Assembly (NCBI GenBank): GCA_022495995.1
Contig: JAFEMH010002494.1
Coordinates: 124,001-188,000 of the forward strand
Direction: 5' to 3'
From: Adenophora triphylla var. japonica
Taxonomy: Eukaryota > Streptophyta > Magnoliopsida > Asterales > Campanulaceae
DNA: 64,000 bases
The notes under the pieces were generated by a model. It saw only the letters and a program-made list of their open reading frames with translations, searched no databases and was not told the origin of the DNA. The translations under genes and the position numbers were made by a program. This document shows, in pieces, positions 43,830 through 56,445 of this stretch; position 1 is the stretch's first letter, and every line of letters starts with the position of its first letter.

Positions 43830-44265
43830 GGCAAAAGCCACTCTTGCTATATCTAAGCTGTCACGGATACGGCAATTGGGGCTATGCTAGCTCAAGAGAA
43901 GAAAGATTCCAAAGTCGAAACGCCATCTATTTCGTAGCGAAAGCTCCAAGGAAGCGAACTCAATTACTGCTTGCGAGAAGACTTGCGCGAGGTTTGGTGC
44001 AGGTAGTGGGAAAGTTGAAACACTACATGCGGTCTCACCCGATACATCTTGTCTCAAGAATAGACCCCATCAAATATACGTTCGACAAGCCTTCCATCTC
44101 CATGAGGTTGGCAAAATGGTCGTTCTTTTTGGCCGAATATGACATCACTTATGTTTCAAGGAAATCCGTAAAAGGACGCATAATGGCGGAACATCGGCCG
44201 ATTTCCCAAGTGATGAGTCCCGAGGACACGAACCTCAATTTCCCGATGATGGAATCTTCGCTCTA
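43830..44265 (+). pseudogene. Tat-2 RNase H (gypsy type)
   Basis: AIGAMLAQE, a Tyr-containing IYFVAKA block, then KLKHYMRSHPIHLVSRIDPI and LAKWSFFLAEYDITYVSRKS match the Ty3/gypsy RNase H and the connection region. The domain degrades the RNA of the RNA-DNA hybrid. It is partly frameshifted. Confidence 0.8.
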
Positions 44266-44329
44266 GAAGGAGAAAATCGCGGCAACTCTTCTTCGACGGG
44301 CGTCAAACAAAAGGGGAACGGGATAGGAA

Positions 44330-44700
44330 TGCTTACGGTCGATCCTGCGACGAACACGCCCCATAGCAGTAAATTTGAACTTAAGTCACCAACAATTGCT
44401 TGAATATGAAGCTTGCATAGCCGGGTTGGAAGCCGCCCTTGAAAGAAATATCAAGGAATTGGAGGTGTATGGTGACTCTGCCCTCATCATCAATCAGTCT
44501 CTAACAAATGGAAGACCGTGGATCCGGGTTTGCGAAGTATCATGCTTACATGGAAGAACTAGTGGCTCAATTCAAAGAAATCGGCTTTCATTACACGCGA
44601 GAGACCGAAACGAGGTTCGCGAGATGCTGGCTACACTAGCCTCTCTTGTCGAAATACACGAAGGAAAGTCTGTTAAACCATTCGAGTCGGGAGAAGAGGA
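44330..44700 (+). pseudogene. Tat-2 second, archaeal-like RNase H
   Basis: QQLLEYEACIAGLEAALERN, then IKELEVYGDSALIINQS, match the acquired RNase H that defines the Tat clade. The catalytic Glu (EYEA) and Asp (YGDS) are visible. Frameshifts follow near 44520. Confidence 0.8.
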
Positions 44701-44879
44701 GAAACCCCGCTATTGCTTGAAATTGAAGCGGAGCGAAGCGATCAATGATCCACAGTACACTCAGTTACCGATTACACGAAGGATGGCGAGGCCTCTTTCA
44801 AAAATGAAGATGGGGAATATAAAGAAGGAATCAAAGCGAAAAGTCTCTCGGCCACAGAGCGGCTCGCCTCCCATTATGT

Positions 44880-46020
44880 TCTTTTGGGAAATATGCTATA
44901 CAAGAAGCGTTATCAAGGCCCCCTCTGCGATGTATCGGCAAACAGAGGCTACCGAACTCATGAAAGAAATACATGGTGGTACTGCGGCCCTCACATGAAT
45001 GCTCGAGCTACGATGCAAATCATGCGAGAATGGGGTATTTTTGGATCTCCATGGAAGCCAGCGCATCCGGTTTGTCAAAAGGCTGCGACAAATGTCGGTG
45101 ATACTCAAATCTTAATCACTTGCCTCCTCACGAGTTATCTTGCATGACAACCCCTTGGCCTTTCGTCACTTGGGAATTGATGTCATAGGCAAAATCACAC
45201 CATCGAGCGATACGACCACGAGTTCGTCTGGTAGCCGTGGATTATTTCACCAAGTGGGTTGAAGCGAGTCTACAAAATCCTCAATTCAAAGAAAGTTGCC
45301 CTCTTCATCAAAGAAAACATCATGTGCGAGATACGGGTTGCCGGCCGAAATCATCTCGAGATAATGGATCCCACTTCGAAGGGGAATGTGAAAAAGCTCT
45401 TTGGCGGAATTCCGAATAACCCGTCACAAGTCATCTCCTACGGGCCCCAAACCAACGGAGCCGTCGAAGCGGCGAAACAAGACTCTGGAAAATATCATCA
45501 GGAAAATGGTGTCCAAGGCGGAGATTGGCCCGAGAAGTTACACTGGCACTGCGGGGCTACAGAACATCGGTCGAACGGCAAGCGGGAAACACCTTTTGCC
45601 CTCACATACGGAATGGAAGCCGTACTCCCAATCGAGCTAGAGATCCCCTCGCTCAGGTATCTTTTTGGAAAGCCGGATCAACGAGGTCGAATGGCTCCAG
45701 AGTCGCCATGATGAATTGGCCCTACTAGATGAACGCCGGCTGAAGGCCATGGAACACATCCGGGCCTACCAAGGAAGAATGGCTAGAGCCTTCGACAAGA
45801 AAGTAAAGCATCGGGAGATCCGAGAAGGTGATCTCGTTTTGAAAGAAAAGCCCCGGTCCGTATCAACCCCCTCGGCAAATGGGAGCACTTTGTATGGGTC
45901 GGGCCATATGTCGTCCGAGAAGATCTTCTCCGGAGGAGCCATGCAACTTGCGGACCTCGACGGGAATCCCTTTGTACACCCGGTGAATGGTGACAAGGCT
46001 GCGCAGATACTACGCGTAAA
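44880..46020 (+). pseudogene. Tat-2 integrase, frameshifted
   Basis: It starts near the zinc-binding region (HMNARATMQIMREWG). The core is split over frames: VDYFTKWVEAS-like sequence at about 45235, SYGPQTNGAVEAAKQ at 45437, and TPFALTYGMEAVLPIELEIP at 45590. The C-terminal part has ALLDERRLKAMEHIRAYQGR, FDKKVKHREIREGDLVLK and GNPFVHPVNGDKAAQI. The catalytic residues cannot be read in one frame. Confidence 0.82.
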
Positions 46021-46195
46021 AAAAAAAAAAAAAAAAAAGAAGGAGTGCTAAAAGAGTAATACCCAACTAGGTTGAAAACCCGAGAAGGGCGGCCTAGGTA
46101 AAAAACGGGGTTGCACCAAAAAAAAAACAAAAAACAACAAAAAAAAAAAACAAAAAAAAAAAACAAAAAAAAACAAAAAAAAAATCGGGTTGAAC
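46021..46195 (+). repeat. A-rich tract after Tat-2 integrase
   Basis: Runs of A broken by C or G lie either side of a conserved segment (46065-46115) that is also found after gag in Tat-1. Confidence 0.7.
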
Positions 46196-46429
46196 TACGA
46201 AGACTGAGGCTCCTCAAAATGAGGGGAACGTAGGCGGCGGAAACGGTTCGGTCTAAAACACAAATAAAAGTCATACTTTGGCATCAATACAATTGATCGG
46301 ACCATGAAAGCGTCTCGAAAAACTCTAAAGCAATTCAAATATTCATTACAAGTTAAAAAGCTCTTTGATGAGTCTAAGCCCGATTCATTCCTACAAGCGG
46401 CAACTTTGCTAAAGGAAAACTAAGATACA

Positions 46430-49400
46430 TAATCAAACTAATGTGTGCGCCATGACAAGAAAGGGATACTCGGAAACCTCGGAGTCACTCCAAGCCACTC
46501 GTGCTTGGCCTCTCCCTCTTCTTCCCCCTTCGAGTCTTCTTTTACGAGCAGGAAAAATGTCGGTGTTCCTCCTACCAAGCTGCGGTATAGGGACGGGGTC
46601 TATCAAACCGGCCTCTGTCGGGGCCTTAGTAGCCCTAGCGTCATCCCTCATCTCCTGTAACCTAGGCGGTAGCATAGGAGCCCTCCTCTCTGTCTCTTGA
46701 CGTAAGCCTCATAATCGGTCACGGCGTCTCCGCTCTGTCATGAGGGTTGGCCCTCGCCTCGGCCCTCCTCCTCTCGAAGCAGTCGGGTCCTCCGCACCCA
46801 CAATGGCCTCACGCCGTCTCAAAATAGCCACTGAGTCTCTCCCGGATGCCTCTCGTACCAATCCAGTGCAGTGGTCGGGAACACCGGTCTCGGACGCTGA
46901 GAATGACCCGAGGAGGAAAGGCATCATACCTCCATGCTCGGGAAAGAAATGGAAACACGAGGGATCATCCATGAAAGCAGGAGCCACCACCCTGGTGGCT
47001 ATATCATCAAAGCCCTCCAAAGGAACTGCTCCAGGCCAAAGCTGTCTCGGGAACTAAAGCGGAATATAGAAGCTGGGACCGAGAAAGCCCGGAAGCATGA
47101 CCACGGGAGACCCGTCTGAAGCACTCTGCGAGTCTCCACCCGCCAATGAGGCACCGACCATCGATATCTTCGGTCTGGCGACCCGCCATCCAACGCTCCC
47201 ACGAGCCACGATCATCAAAATCTACATCAACACCTCTCTGGCAAAAGTCCAAGGCTGATCATATCGAGAGGTTTCCCGAAGAACCCCCAAACGCTCCATC
47301 GGCCACGGGGTCAAGAGGAGCGGGCTGCCCCGTGCATATACCGTCTTCCGGTAGCTAATGCTATCGAGAGCATGAAAAGTCTCCCCCAGAATCAAAGGAA
47401 CGACATCTACGCCGGGCGACGGTGAACGACAACATCCAGCAAAGACCGATGGCAAATCCCGAAGGAATAGACCATGAACGGGGTGCCAAACATACAAAGT
47501 GCAAAGGCATCCCAATAGGCATCATCCACCAAACCTAGGCCCCTAAATGCATCGGGAAGACCGGAAATATCGAAATGATCGGGACCGCGGATCATACCTT
47601 GCGCTTCCTCAGGGAAAGATGAAGGAGGACGCACAATCTGTCAACAAAAGAAGCCCCTCAGGGCAAGGGAACCGCTATCTCTTCCACCTCCGGACCTCCA
47701 AGCAAGGCCCGAAATTCTTCGACAGTCGGAACAATCTCGTTGAAGGAAAGGCAAAAGACATGCCTTCTAGTATCCCAAAATGATGAAGAAGCCCTCAAAG
47801 CTCATAATCCGGAACCAATTCCTTGAGAGACCATAAGCACTTCACCTTGTACCTTTCTTCAAAGAAGGACCTCCTCTCATGCATAATCTCCGGGACCAAT
47901 CCTTGAACTTGTTGAAGAATGACATTTGGGATTCTTGGGACAATTTTGATGGAGCTTTTCTAAAGTTTTCCATGGTTTTTCTCTCTTTCTCCCGAAAATG
48001 GGCTGTTTGGGATTTGGAGGTTGAAGAGGATATTTGAATTTGAAATAAAGCAAGACCAGTCTGAACCAAAATTAAAGGACAATGTCGAAAGATTCTGCTC
48101 TATCAGCGCGGACATGATTGTTTGCAAAAAAAAATTCTTTGCAGTCAAGCTACATCAAAGAGGAATATTCCGTCCCGGTTGCTCGAAACACATGTGCAAA
48201 AAAAAAACCTCCCCAAACCAGTCCATATACCAAACACCCTTGCAAAAAAAAAAAAAAAAAAAAAACCAAGGCTCATGCAACCTTTGCATTCATACTGCAT
48301 TGCATTCATAAAATAAAATCCTAAATTATTACATTCCAAAAAAAAAAGAGTGTGCATAAAAAAAAAAAAAAAAAAAACAAACATAAATAAAATCCTAAAT
48401 TATTACATCCAAAAAAAAAAGAAAAAAAACGTGCATAATTTGTACAAATCTAAATCTCAATCTCAAATCTCAAAAAAAAAAAATCAATCGGAGTCTCCGG
48501 CGCCCGATGTCTCCCCCGGCCCCTCTTGCGACTCGGGCCCGCCTCCTCGGGAGCCACGAAAATCTCGGGCTCGAATCGTCCTCGTCTCCGAGAAAGAGGC
48601 TCATCGGGACCAGCCGGCACGCTACGATAGGGCAAGCCGAGATCTGCGAAAAATTCGTATCCGAAGGTGAAGGCGTCGGACTCCTGCACGTACGAAGACG
48701 ACCCGCCATGCGCCATACGTGTCCACTGCCCGTGTGGATCCCCGAGAATGACGTGATCCGAAGGCAGCACCGCGCGGGGATCAAGGAGAGGAGACAGAGG
48801 AGTCTCTGAAGAAGTCTACGAGCGAATAGGGAAGCCTCCCGTCGACGGGCGCCGGCCGTGGTCGCCTCGCTCTAGCACGAGGAGCCCATGGCGACCATCC
48901 TCCTGATGAATCTCTTAGCCCCGATCACTTGCTTCGTCAGCTTCTCGACGACCACCTCCGAAAACTGCACAAAAGCAAAAGCGTCAAAAAAAAAAGGAAG
49001 TGATGCTAAAGATGATGAAACAAAAGAAAGAAAAGAAGGGGAAAAGGTAAAGCCATACCTTCATACCCGGACGAGGCCGGAAAGCTCGTGGAAGTCGCTC
49101 GGGCTGAGGGATCTGCACCCTCAATCGGACCCCATCCTGGATATAGGAAAAATCCGTCCGAGGGTACCGCGGGATCCCAAGCCCCTCCTATCCGGAACAC
49201 GAGGCATCCTCGGCCTCCTCAAGACGAATGTCGCATATGGCTCAATCGCCACGAAATCCGAGAAGTGTTGGCCGGCTCGGTAATCATCCCAGGTCACGGA
49301 CCGATCGCTCGGATGCATCATATCGGCGGGAGGCTCCACCGGTGTCCTCAAAGGTGAGTTCACGCCATGCTGGCGCGTCACCCTCTCTCCCAGATAATAT

Positions 49401-50450
49401 GCATCGCGAGTCGGACCTCTCGAGAATCCTCCATTTGCACAGTCCAAATCTCGGCGCCCTTCACTGCGCCACCTCGAAGCGATCCCAGGGGAAGAATATC
49501 ATCCCCTCATCTGTCTCGGCCTCCGTCAAAGGAAGGCAATCCGCGTACCTGAGGGTCGTACGCCCCCTGGAGCTTATCTTCTCCCGGGCATGCTTGGACC
49601 AAGACTGCATGGCCGGATACGCCCCGACGTACTCCGCCGGCTGCCGCCACATCGTGACGTGGAAAAACTCCAACGCCCATACCTGCGAAAGGTAAAAATC
49701 CAATCAATCCAGTGCAAAAGAAAAGTGCGTGCTCAAAAAAAAAAAAGAAGGAGGGGAAAGCAAAAAGAGAGCTTATACCTCCAGGGCAAACTCAAAGCAG
49801 TACAAAGAGCTCACAGCCTTCCGGCTGTACCTATCGAGAGCAAAGTAAAGCTCTGCCAGCCCGGCCTCTCCCCACGAGACATCTCCGGCCGTCTCCATGT
49901 CCTCCAAGGACCTCAACAAGGCAAAGACTGCCGTCCCCTCAGCATGTCCAAAGAGGGTGCTCGAAAAAGCAAACCACAAGAAGGCCACAGCAATCGATCG
50001 GCGCCTATCCTCCTCCTCCCGGCCTCGTAGCTCGCTATGGTCTCCACAATCTTGCCGTAGACCACGGCATACTCCATCCCCATCCCTTTTTGGGAATAGG
50101 GGAAAATCCCGTAAGAGCTGCTAGATCCGCATCGCCGTAGCCATCCCGCCACTCAATCTTTGCGTCCATTAAAGAGACAGGCCCGTAATCGCGGCGTAAT
50201 CGGAGGGCGTAACCGTAGCCTCGCCCCGGAAGAAGTGGAAAGGTGTGGGTCGCGTCCCACCGTCAGGCCGCGCCCAGCAAACATCAAGCCCTTGCTCTTA
50301 GGGAACTTGACCAGTCCCCTCAAGCACTCAACAAACTCCCGAGCCCCGTCTCAACAACAATCGTCTCGGACTCGGCAAAGCTCCTCGGCCCGCATTCGGA
50401 AGCCGGTCCCACAAGTCAATCACGGACTCCACCGATCCTCGAGTCTTCAT
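46430..50450 (-). pseudogene. Tat-2 antisense ORF region (at least two genes, degenerate)
   Basis: Minus-strand pieces include 49913-50152 (GMEYAVVYGKIVETIASYEA), 49507-49707, 49121-49447 (DAYYLGERVTRQHG, shared with Tat-1), 48450-48770 (DAFTFGYEFFADLGLPYRSV, then a basic tail), 47222-47634 and 46709-47020 (EGFDDIATRVVAPAFMDDPS). Conservation between Tat-1 and Tat-2 implies selection at some time. Their role in Tat elements is unknown. The region is GC-rich compared with the AT-rich 3' spacer. Confidence 0.6.
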
Positions 50451-50479
50451 TTTGTTGGTGCTCCGTCACAAAACGGTTT

Positions 50480-51270
50480 CCGCCCTGTAAAAAAAAAAAA
50501 AAGAGAAAATGTCAAAAAAAAATTTTGCATTTGCACAAAGAAAAAAAAAAAAAAAAAAAAGCATACACATGCATTAAAAAAAAAATTCGACAGCATAACA
50601 GCATACAATGAGCATAGCCCCATTTTTCTCACGAAAAGGCACGGTTTTCGGCAAATCCCAATGCATTCATCAAAAAAAAAAAAAAAAAAAGATGCATTCC
50701 TGCGGAAGTAAAAACTCCGTCCCATTTTCATAAAATAACTTGCATACCATCCATCATCTCAAAAAAAAAAATTGCATACATGCATATCATCCATCTTACA
50801 TGCAACGGGAGGAAAAATCCGTCCCACTTTTCAAAAAAAAAAATCCTAAACATACATACATCTCATATTGGCAAAATGCCCATTCTTTCCAAACAAAATG
50901 CATGCATTGCATCATCACAATTCACAATATTTCAAAAAAAAAAAAAATGTGGCAAAAATGCCAATTCTTTTCCCAAGCAAAATGCACATTTTGGGATACC
51001 CACAAATTCATTGCAACATGCATATCATCAAGATCAATATTCAAATTTCAAAAAAAAATCAAAGCCACAATTCACAATTTTCGAATTTTCACATGCAATT
51101 TTCGAAAAAAAAAAAATGTGTGGCAAAAATGTCAATTCTTTTCTCAAGCAAAATGCACATTTTGGGATACCCATATACTCATTACAACATGCATAGCATC
51201 AAAATCAAAATCCAAGGCCAAGAACATGGTCATATTCAAATTTCAAAAAAAAAAAAAAAATCAAATCACC
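50480..51270 (+). other. A-rich spacer of Tat-2
   Basis: Many A-runs and a duplicated block (GGCAAAAATGCCAATTCTTT at about 50951 and a variant at about 51121, with GCAAAATGCACATTTTGGGA in both). No gene is supported. Confidence 0.7.
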
Positions 51271-51779
51271 CAAAAATCAATGTCAAGCAAGAAATCGACA
51301 AGAGGATCAAGAGGATTCGAAGTATACCGTTCGGAGATGCGGATCCGAAGCCCAATGTTGCCAAGCATCGGGGTAGGGCTCTTCCGCAATCGATTGCGAA
51401 AGATTGTAATGCCTCCTCATTCGGACGAGCTCCAATCGCCTCTCCGCTACCGGGCCACGTCCTTGACCTTGAAAAGCGCCTTCCCCGTGTTCCATTGCTC
51501 AAAAAATCGAAGAAATCGGAGGAATTTTCAAGCTTTTTGAGCAACAATGGCTTCCTTCCTCGGTTCTCTCTCTTCTCTCGTAATTGCACAATTTCAAAAG
51601 CGAATAGGGAAGAAGAAAAGGGCGTTGGCCCTAATTAATACCCCTGACTTTCAGCTCCTATCCGCGCGGATAGGATTGTCAGGGTCAAAATGACCCTTTT
51701 GCCCCTTAAAATTCCAGGACTCTGCAATTCAGTCCCCAACTTGACAGAGTTAACCAAAGTTAACCAAAGTCAGCCCCTT

Positions 51780-52400
51780 GTCAAGAAAATCATCCCCGGC
51801 AGTCAAACGTAAGACCGATCTCCCCGAGAAAGATAACGAGATCCCGTATCTTTCATCAAAATCCTCCGGCAGTAAAACGTAAGACCGAGTGCCCCGAGAA
51901 AGATAACGAGATCCCGTATCTTTCATCAAAATCATTCCTGGCTTCAAACGTAAGACCGAGTGCCCCGAGAAAGATAACGAGATCCCGTATCTTTCATCAA
52001 AATCTTCCCCGGCAGTCAAACGTAAGACCGATTTCCTCGAGAAAGATAACGAGATCCCGTATCTTTCATCAAAATCTTCCCCGGCAGTAAAACGTAAGAC
52101 CGAGTGCCCCGAGAAAGATAACGGATCCCGTATCTTTCATCAAAATTATTCACGGCAGTCAAACGTAAGACCGATCTCCCCGAGAAAGATAACGGATCCC
52201 GTATCTTTCATCAAAATCATTCCCCGGCAGTCAAACGTAAGACCGAGTGCCCCGAGAAAGATAACGAGATCCCGTATCTTTCATCAAAATCTTCCCCGGC
52301 AGTCAAACGTAAGACCGATCTCCTCGAGAAAGATAACGAGATCCCGTATCTTTCATCAAAATCATCCAACGGCAGTCAAACGTAAGACCGATTTCCCAGA
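51780..52400 (+). repeat. Tat-2 3' minisatellite 1, about 70-bp unit, nine copies
   Basis: The unit holds GGCAGTCAAACGTAAGACCG, CCCCGAGAAAGATAACGAGA and CCGTATCTTTCATCAAAATC. Copies differ by few changes, so the array is young. Confidence 0.95.
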
Positions 52401-52599
52401 CGAATACGTCTGATTTTCCCCAGAGAAGCTAACAAAATCCCCAGCAAAGTTAACGGAATCCCAAAAGCCAGCGAAATCTCGAGTAAGACTCGAACTACGA
52501 AAGGGCTTGATTCCCACTAGGGATACGTAGGTAGCCTATCATTAGGTCCAGCCCCCCGACCAAAACGGTCACCCTCTCCTTCGGCAGCAGACGAAGTCC

Positions 52600-52810
52600 A
52601 CCGAAAGGCCATTTCAAATTAAGGTCCGAGGCACCTAAAAAGCCATCATCATCAAGGTTCGAGGCACCTAAAACGCCATCATCATCAAGGTTCGAGGCAC
52701 CTAAAACGCCATCATCATCAAGGTTCGAGGCACCTAAAACGCCATCTCCAAGGTTCGAGGCACCTAAAACGCCATCTCCAAGGTTTGAGGCACCTAAGAC
52801 GCTATCACTA
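52600..52810 (+). repeat. Tat-2 3' minisatellite 2, 27-33-bp unit, about six copies
   Basis: The unit is AAGGTTCGAGGCACCTAAAA plus CGCCATCATCATC, with copies shortened by loss of CATCAT. An extra copy occurs at about 52970. Confidence 0.92.
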
Positions 52811-53165
52811 GGAAAGCGATAAATCGCAATCATCCCCAGCGGATAGCCATCAGACCGAAAATGGTCATTCCTATCCCCAGCCAAGCGGATAACCATCAGA
52901 CCGAAAATGGTCATCTCTTATCCCCAGCAGAGTTTCTTTCCAGCAACCGACTGCAGAACTCGCTCATAAGGTTCGAGGCACCTAAAATGCCATCATCTTC
53001 AGGGTCAAAGACCCGAACTACGACTGGCTTGATTCCCATTCGGGATACGTAGGTAGCCTATCGCTAGGTTCAGCCACCCGATCACTCGATCATCCTGCCA
53101 AATATGGAGCCTTACTCTTATCGACGACCCCGCTTCCTTCGAAAGCGCCGTCGCCGAGGGGCTAC

Positions 53166-54666
53166 TGTAAGTGCTCCAATTTGAGCTTGTTAGAATTTTC
53201 GTTAGAAAATTAACGAAAGTTATAACATTTCTAACAATTCCTAACAATCCTAACTTTTCTAACAAAGTGAGGGTAAAATGGGCATTGTTATTTAAGGTTA
53301 AACCTCAAAAAGAATCTTAAAAAGAAAAAGAATTAAGAAGAAAACCATAAATAGAAATGCCTGAAACATAAACTCGGTCAAGTTTAATTTGAATTTCAAA
53401 AAGAAATATTCCTCTTGTCCAAAGCTGGAGCTGCATTTAATGAACAGTGCACGCTGAGGGGACTTGTCCGCGCGGATGAGTTTGTCATTTCAGGAGGGCT
53501 ATAAATTGAGCCCTCCAGTCACAAAAATAAGAGCCACAACACCAATTGCACCGAACCTCTGGCGAAATATAGAGAGAAAACAGTGAGAATTCACTTGAAT
53601 TGTCACCATTTTCTCTCCAATCTTTCCCAATTCATACTCATCCACTCACTCTCATATTAAAGCCCTAAACACTCATACACTCAAGCCAAAAACTCAAGAA
53701 CACAAAGAAGATTGGTAAACCCTCCTTCTCCTAACCCTAAATCTCAACCATGCATGCATTTGCAAACTACAAAATGTAGTTCTTTCATCTTCTTGCTCTA
53801 GATCTAAGAAGATCACCATGGAAGACCATCTCCATGGATGATCTTCTACAAAGATCAACATTATTCTCAAGTTCTCTTACTTTCTTGCAAAGAAAACTCA
53901 TTTTCAAAACCCTAAAAACCATTTTCAAGCATCAAATCTCATTTTCAAAGGGTAAAATCCCCCTCCCCAAGCAAATGAAATGCTTAGTTCTAATGTACCC
54001 CAAGGATGGTTTGGTATAGTTGATTCACCACTAAAATGTCTAGTGATCACTAACCAAAACCTAGGGAAATGGTGACAAGCATGGATGCAAAACCCCCCTT
54101 AAAATCATATTTTCTTTCTTGGGAAGTTGCTGTCCAGTAGCAATTTTCCCAGACCTCAGTCCATTATCTTAATTTTTGGACACAGATGAACTTGGAATTT
54201 GGTGTTGACTACAAAACACTTTTTGTAGCCAACATCCAGAGCTCTCCAGATATATTTTTACTTTATTTTTTGGGTGAGTAAAACTCCTCTTTTCAAATTT
54301 TCTTTCAGAGGCTAGTTCATCAGCTTCTGGGAATCCAGATCTCATATCTGAGGTTTCCAGAAGGTTTTGACCTCTCAAATCTTCTCCAAAATGGAAAATT
54401 CCTTCGCAAAAATCTTATTTAAGGTGTCTAGAACAACTTTCATTCTCTGAGTTTATCCAGATTATGAAGTTTTAAGACCCTTGAATCCCTTTCAAAATCA
54501 AAGGTCCACTGCCTTTTTCATTCTGGCAGAAATGGCTCTCAACTTCAAAAGGTCTTTTGAGTACCAAATCTCAATCCAAAAATCTTCCAAAAAATCATGG
54601 GATCAGTTTAAAGTCTTGAAAAGATATCCCAATTTTTACTTTTCTGAGTTTCAAAGTATTTTGGCC

Positions 54667-54706
<40 letters not shown>

Positions 54707-54920
54707 TGATTTTCAGCTTGGAAGACTTGTTTTACGAGGCATTCCGGGTGCACACTAACGTCCTTCCCGGCGTGTAACATGACCTCCGAACCTAAATCTC
54801 TGATCTCGGGCTTTTTTCAAAGTTTTGGCCCTCAAAATTAAAATGGCGTGGCGACTCCGTTTCGTTGATTTTTTCAAACAAAAAATGGGAAAATTTTCGA
54901 TACATTCACACATCATCACA
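53166..54920 (+). repeat. Tat-2 3' LTR
   Basis: Matches 36802-38528. It follows GAGGGGCTAC, the likely polypurine primer. The CA microsatellite (54668-54702) is longer than in the left LTR, which explains part of the length difference. Confidence 0.92.
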
Positions 54921-55336
54921 GCCCCCGAAAGGTGTCTGGCAGACCAATCGGAGTGCAACTGATAAGGCCATCCCGGGTTAGGGGTTGTAGTGTGCAGTGT
55001 ACCGAGGCAGCAAGTGCACGTGAAGTGCGGTGTTCCGAGGCAGCAAGTGCGCGTAGTGTGCGGTCACTAAAATTCTTTTCTGAGTAAAAACAGAGATTTT
55101 TCAGAATGTGTCTTAAAGAATTTATGATGCACAGTTCAAAAGACAGCATGAAAATCAAACATGAATGGGAATGCACAAACATGGTAAGATTTTGAAAAGT
55201 TGACAATGTAATGCCTTTTGAAAAAACCGTTCGAGGTTTAAAGTAACACACACACGAAAACGAGGAAGGGTAAACGAAAGTTTGACCCACAGAAGGCTTT
55301 TTAGAAAACAACGATAGTTTTGAAAAAAGTATCTTT

Positions 55337-55354
55337 TCCCCAGCGGAGTCGCCA
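55337..55354 (-). promoter_or_regulatory. Primer-binding site of Tat-3
   Basis: The reverse complement reads TGGCGACTCCGCTGGGGA, identical to the sites of Tat-1 and Tat-2. It fixes the orientation and the inner LTR edge of Tat-3. Confidence 0.85.
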
Positions 55355-56264
55355 ACTGAAATTACCCGATCTTTTTCGCGCGCGGGGCGGCGGAAAAGGC
55401 GGTTGTCTTTCGCGGGGGGTTGGTGTCTGAGACCTCGCTTCATGGGAAGGAAAATGAGGAGTCGCCACGCGGTTTTGTATTTTGAGCCCAAACGTTGAGA
55501 AACGGCTATTGCGAAAATGGTGTCGTTTTTATTGGTAGCAAAAACTTAGGAAAAGGCTTTGAAAACGGGGATCATTTTTATTGGCAGCAAAAACGAGTAA
55601 AAAGCTTTTTAGTACCAGAGATTGTTAGGTTCGGAGGCCACGTTACGTTTCGGGTAGAGTATGACGAGATCGCCCGAAACGCCTCGCATGACGAGTCTTT
55701 CTACCTTTCTCGAAATCGTGTGTGTGTGTGTGTGTGTCTTTTGAAATGGGGGCTTGAATGACAAGCTTAATCTTGGTTTGAGTGACAAACGTTGATTAGG
55801 TGACTTTGTTTGAAAAGACGAGCGTTTGAATGACAAACGTCGGTTTTGAGTTTGAAATGAGCGTTTGCGTGGCAAACGTCGACTTTGAGTTGAAATGAGC
55901 GTTTGCGTGGCAAACGTCGATTTTGAACCGTACGAGTCATTGTTAACGATTTTTACGAGAAAAATGCGTATTAAATGATTTTAAGTATCAAATGGCGGCT
56001 TTGAGTTTGAGGACGAGCGTTCGGAGGCCGAACGTCATTTCGCGCGTTTTGAAAGAGAGTTCGACGGACGAACTCCGGTTTTGAACCGGGCATTACATTG
56101 TTAACGATTTTTACGGGAAAAATGCGTATTAAATGATATGCGATCAACGAATCGGGTTGCGACTCGGACTTTTGAAAAGTAAATACTATCACAATCTAAA
56201 CGGATCGGACTTGTAAATGACAGTATTTAAAGCGGTGTCAACGGAATCAAACGATCCGGAATTG

Positions 56265-56445
56265 TAAATGACGATCAACGAGGCCAAACGGCTCGGAAGT
56301 GTAAATGACGATCAACGAGGCCAAACGGCTCGGAAGTGTAAATGACGATCAACGAGGCCAAACGGCTCGGAATTGTAAATGACGATCAACGAGGCCAAAC
56401 GGCTCGGAATTGTAAATGACGATCAACGAGGCCAAATGGCTCGGA
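56265..56445 (+). repeat. Tandem repeat in the Tat-3 LTR, about 37-bp unit, five copies
   Basis: The unit reads GACGATCAACGAGGCCAAAC plus GGCTCGGAATTGTAAAT. A diverged copy precedes it at about 56222. Another short array of GCGTTTGCGTGGCAAACGTC lies at about 55810-55925. Confidence 0.9.

Larger units (their letters stand above)
36802..54920 (+). mobile_element. Tat-2: full-length but degenerate Tat-type retrotransposon with gag-pol
   Basis: LTRs of about 1.73 and 1.75 kb (36802-38528 and 53166-54920) flank a primer site (38530-38547), gag, protease, reverse transcriptase, two RNase H domains, integrase, antisense ORFs and 3' minisatellites. The dual RNase H and antisense ORFs place it in the Tat lineage. 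Every coding domain is split by stops and frameshifts. The five bases left of the element (GTACT) do not match those to the right (GCCCC), so it lacks a simple target duplication. Confidence 0.9.

Noticed and set aside
51780..52400. Regular repeats resembling a CRISPR array
   Set aside because: The whole 70-bp unit is repeated with no unique spacers, in a plant retrotransposon; it is a minisatellite. The same applies to 13005-13765.
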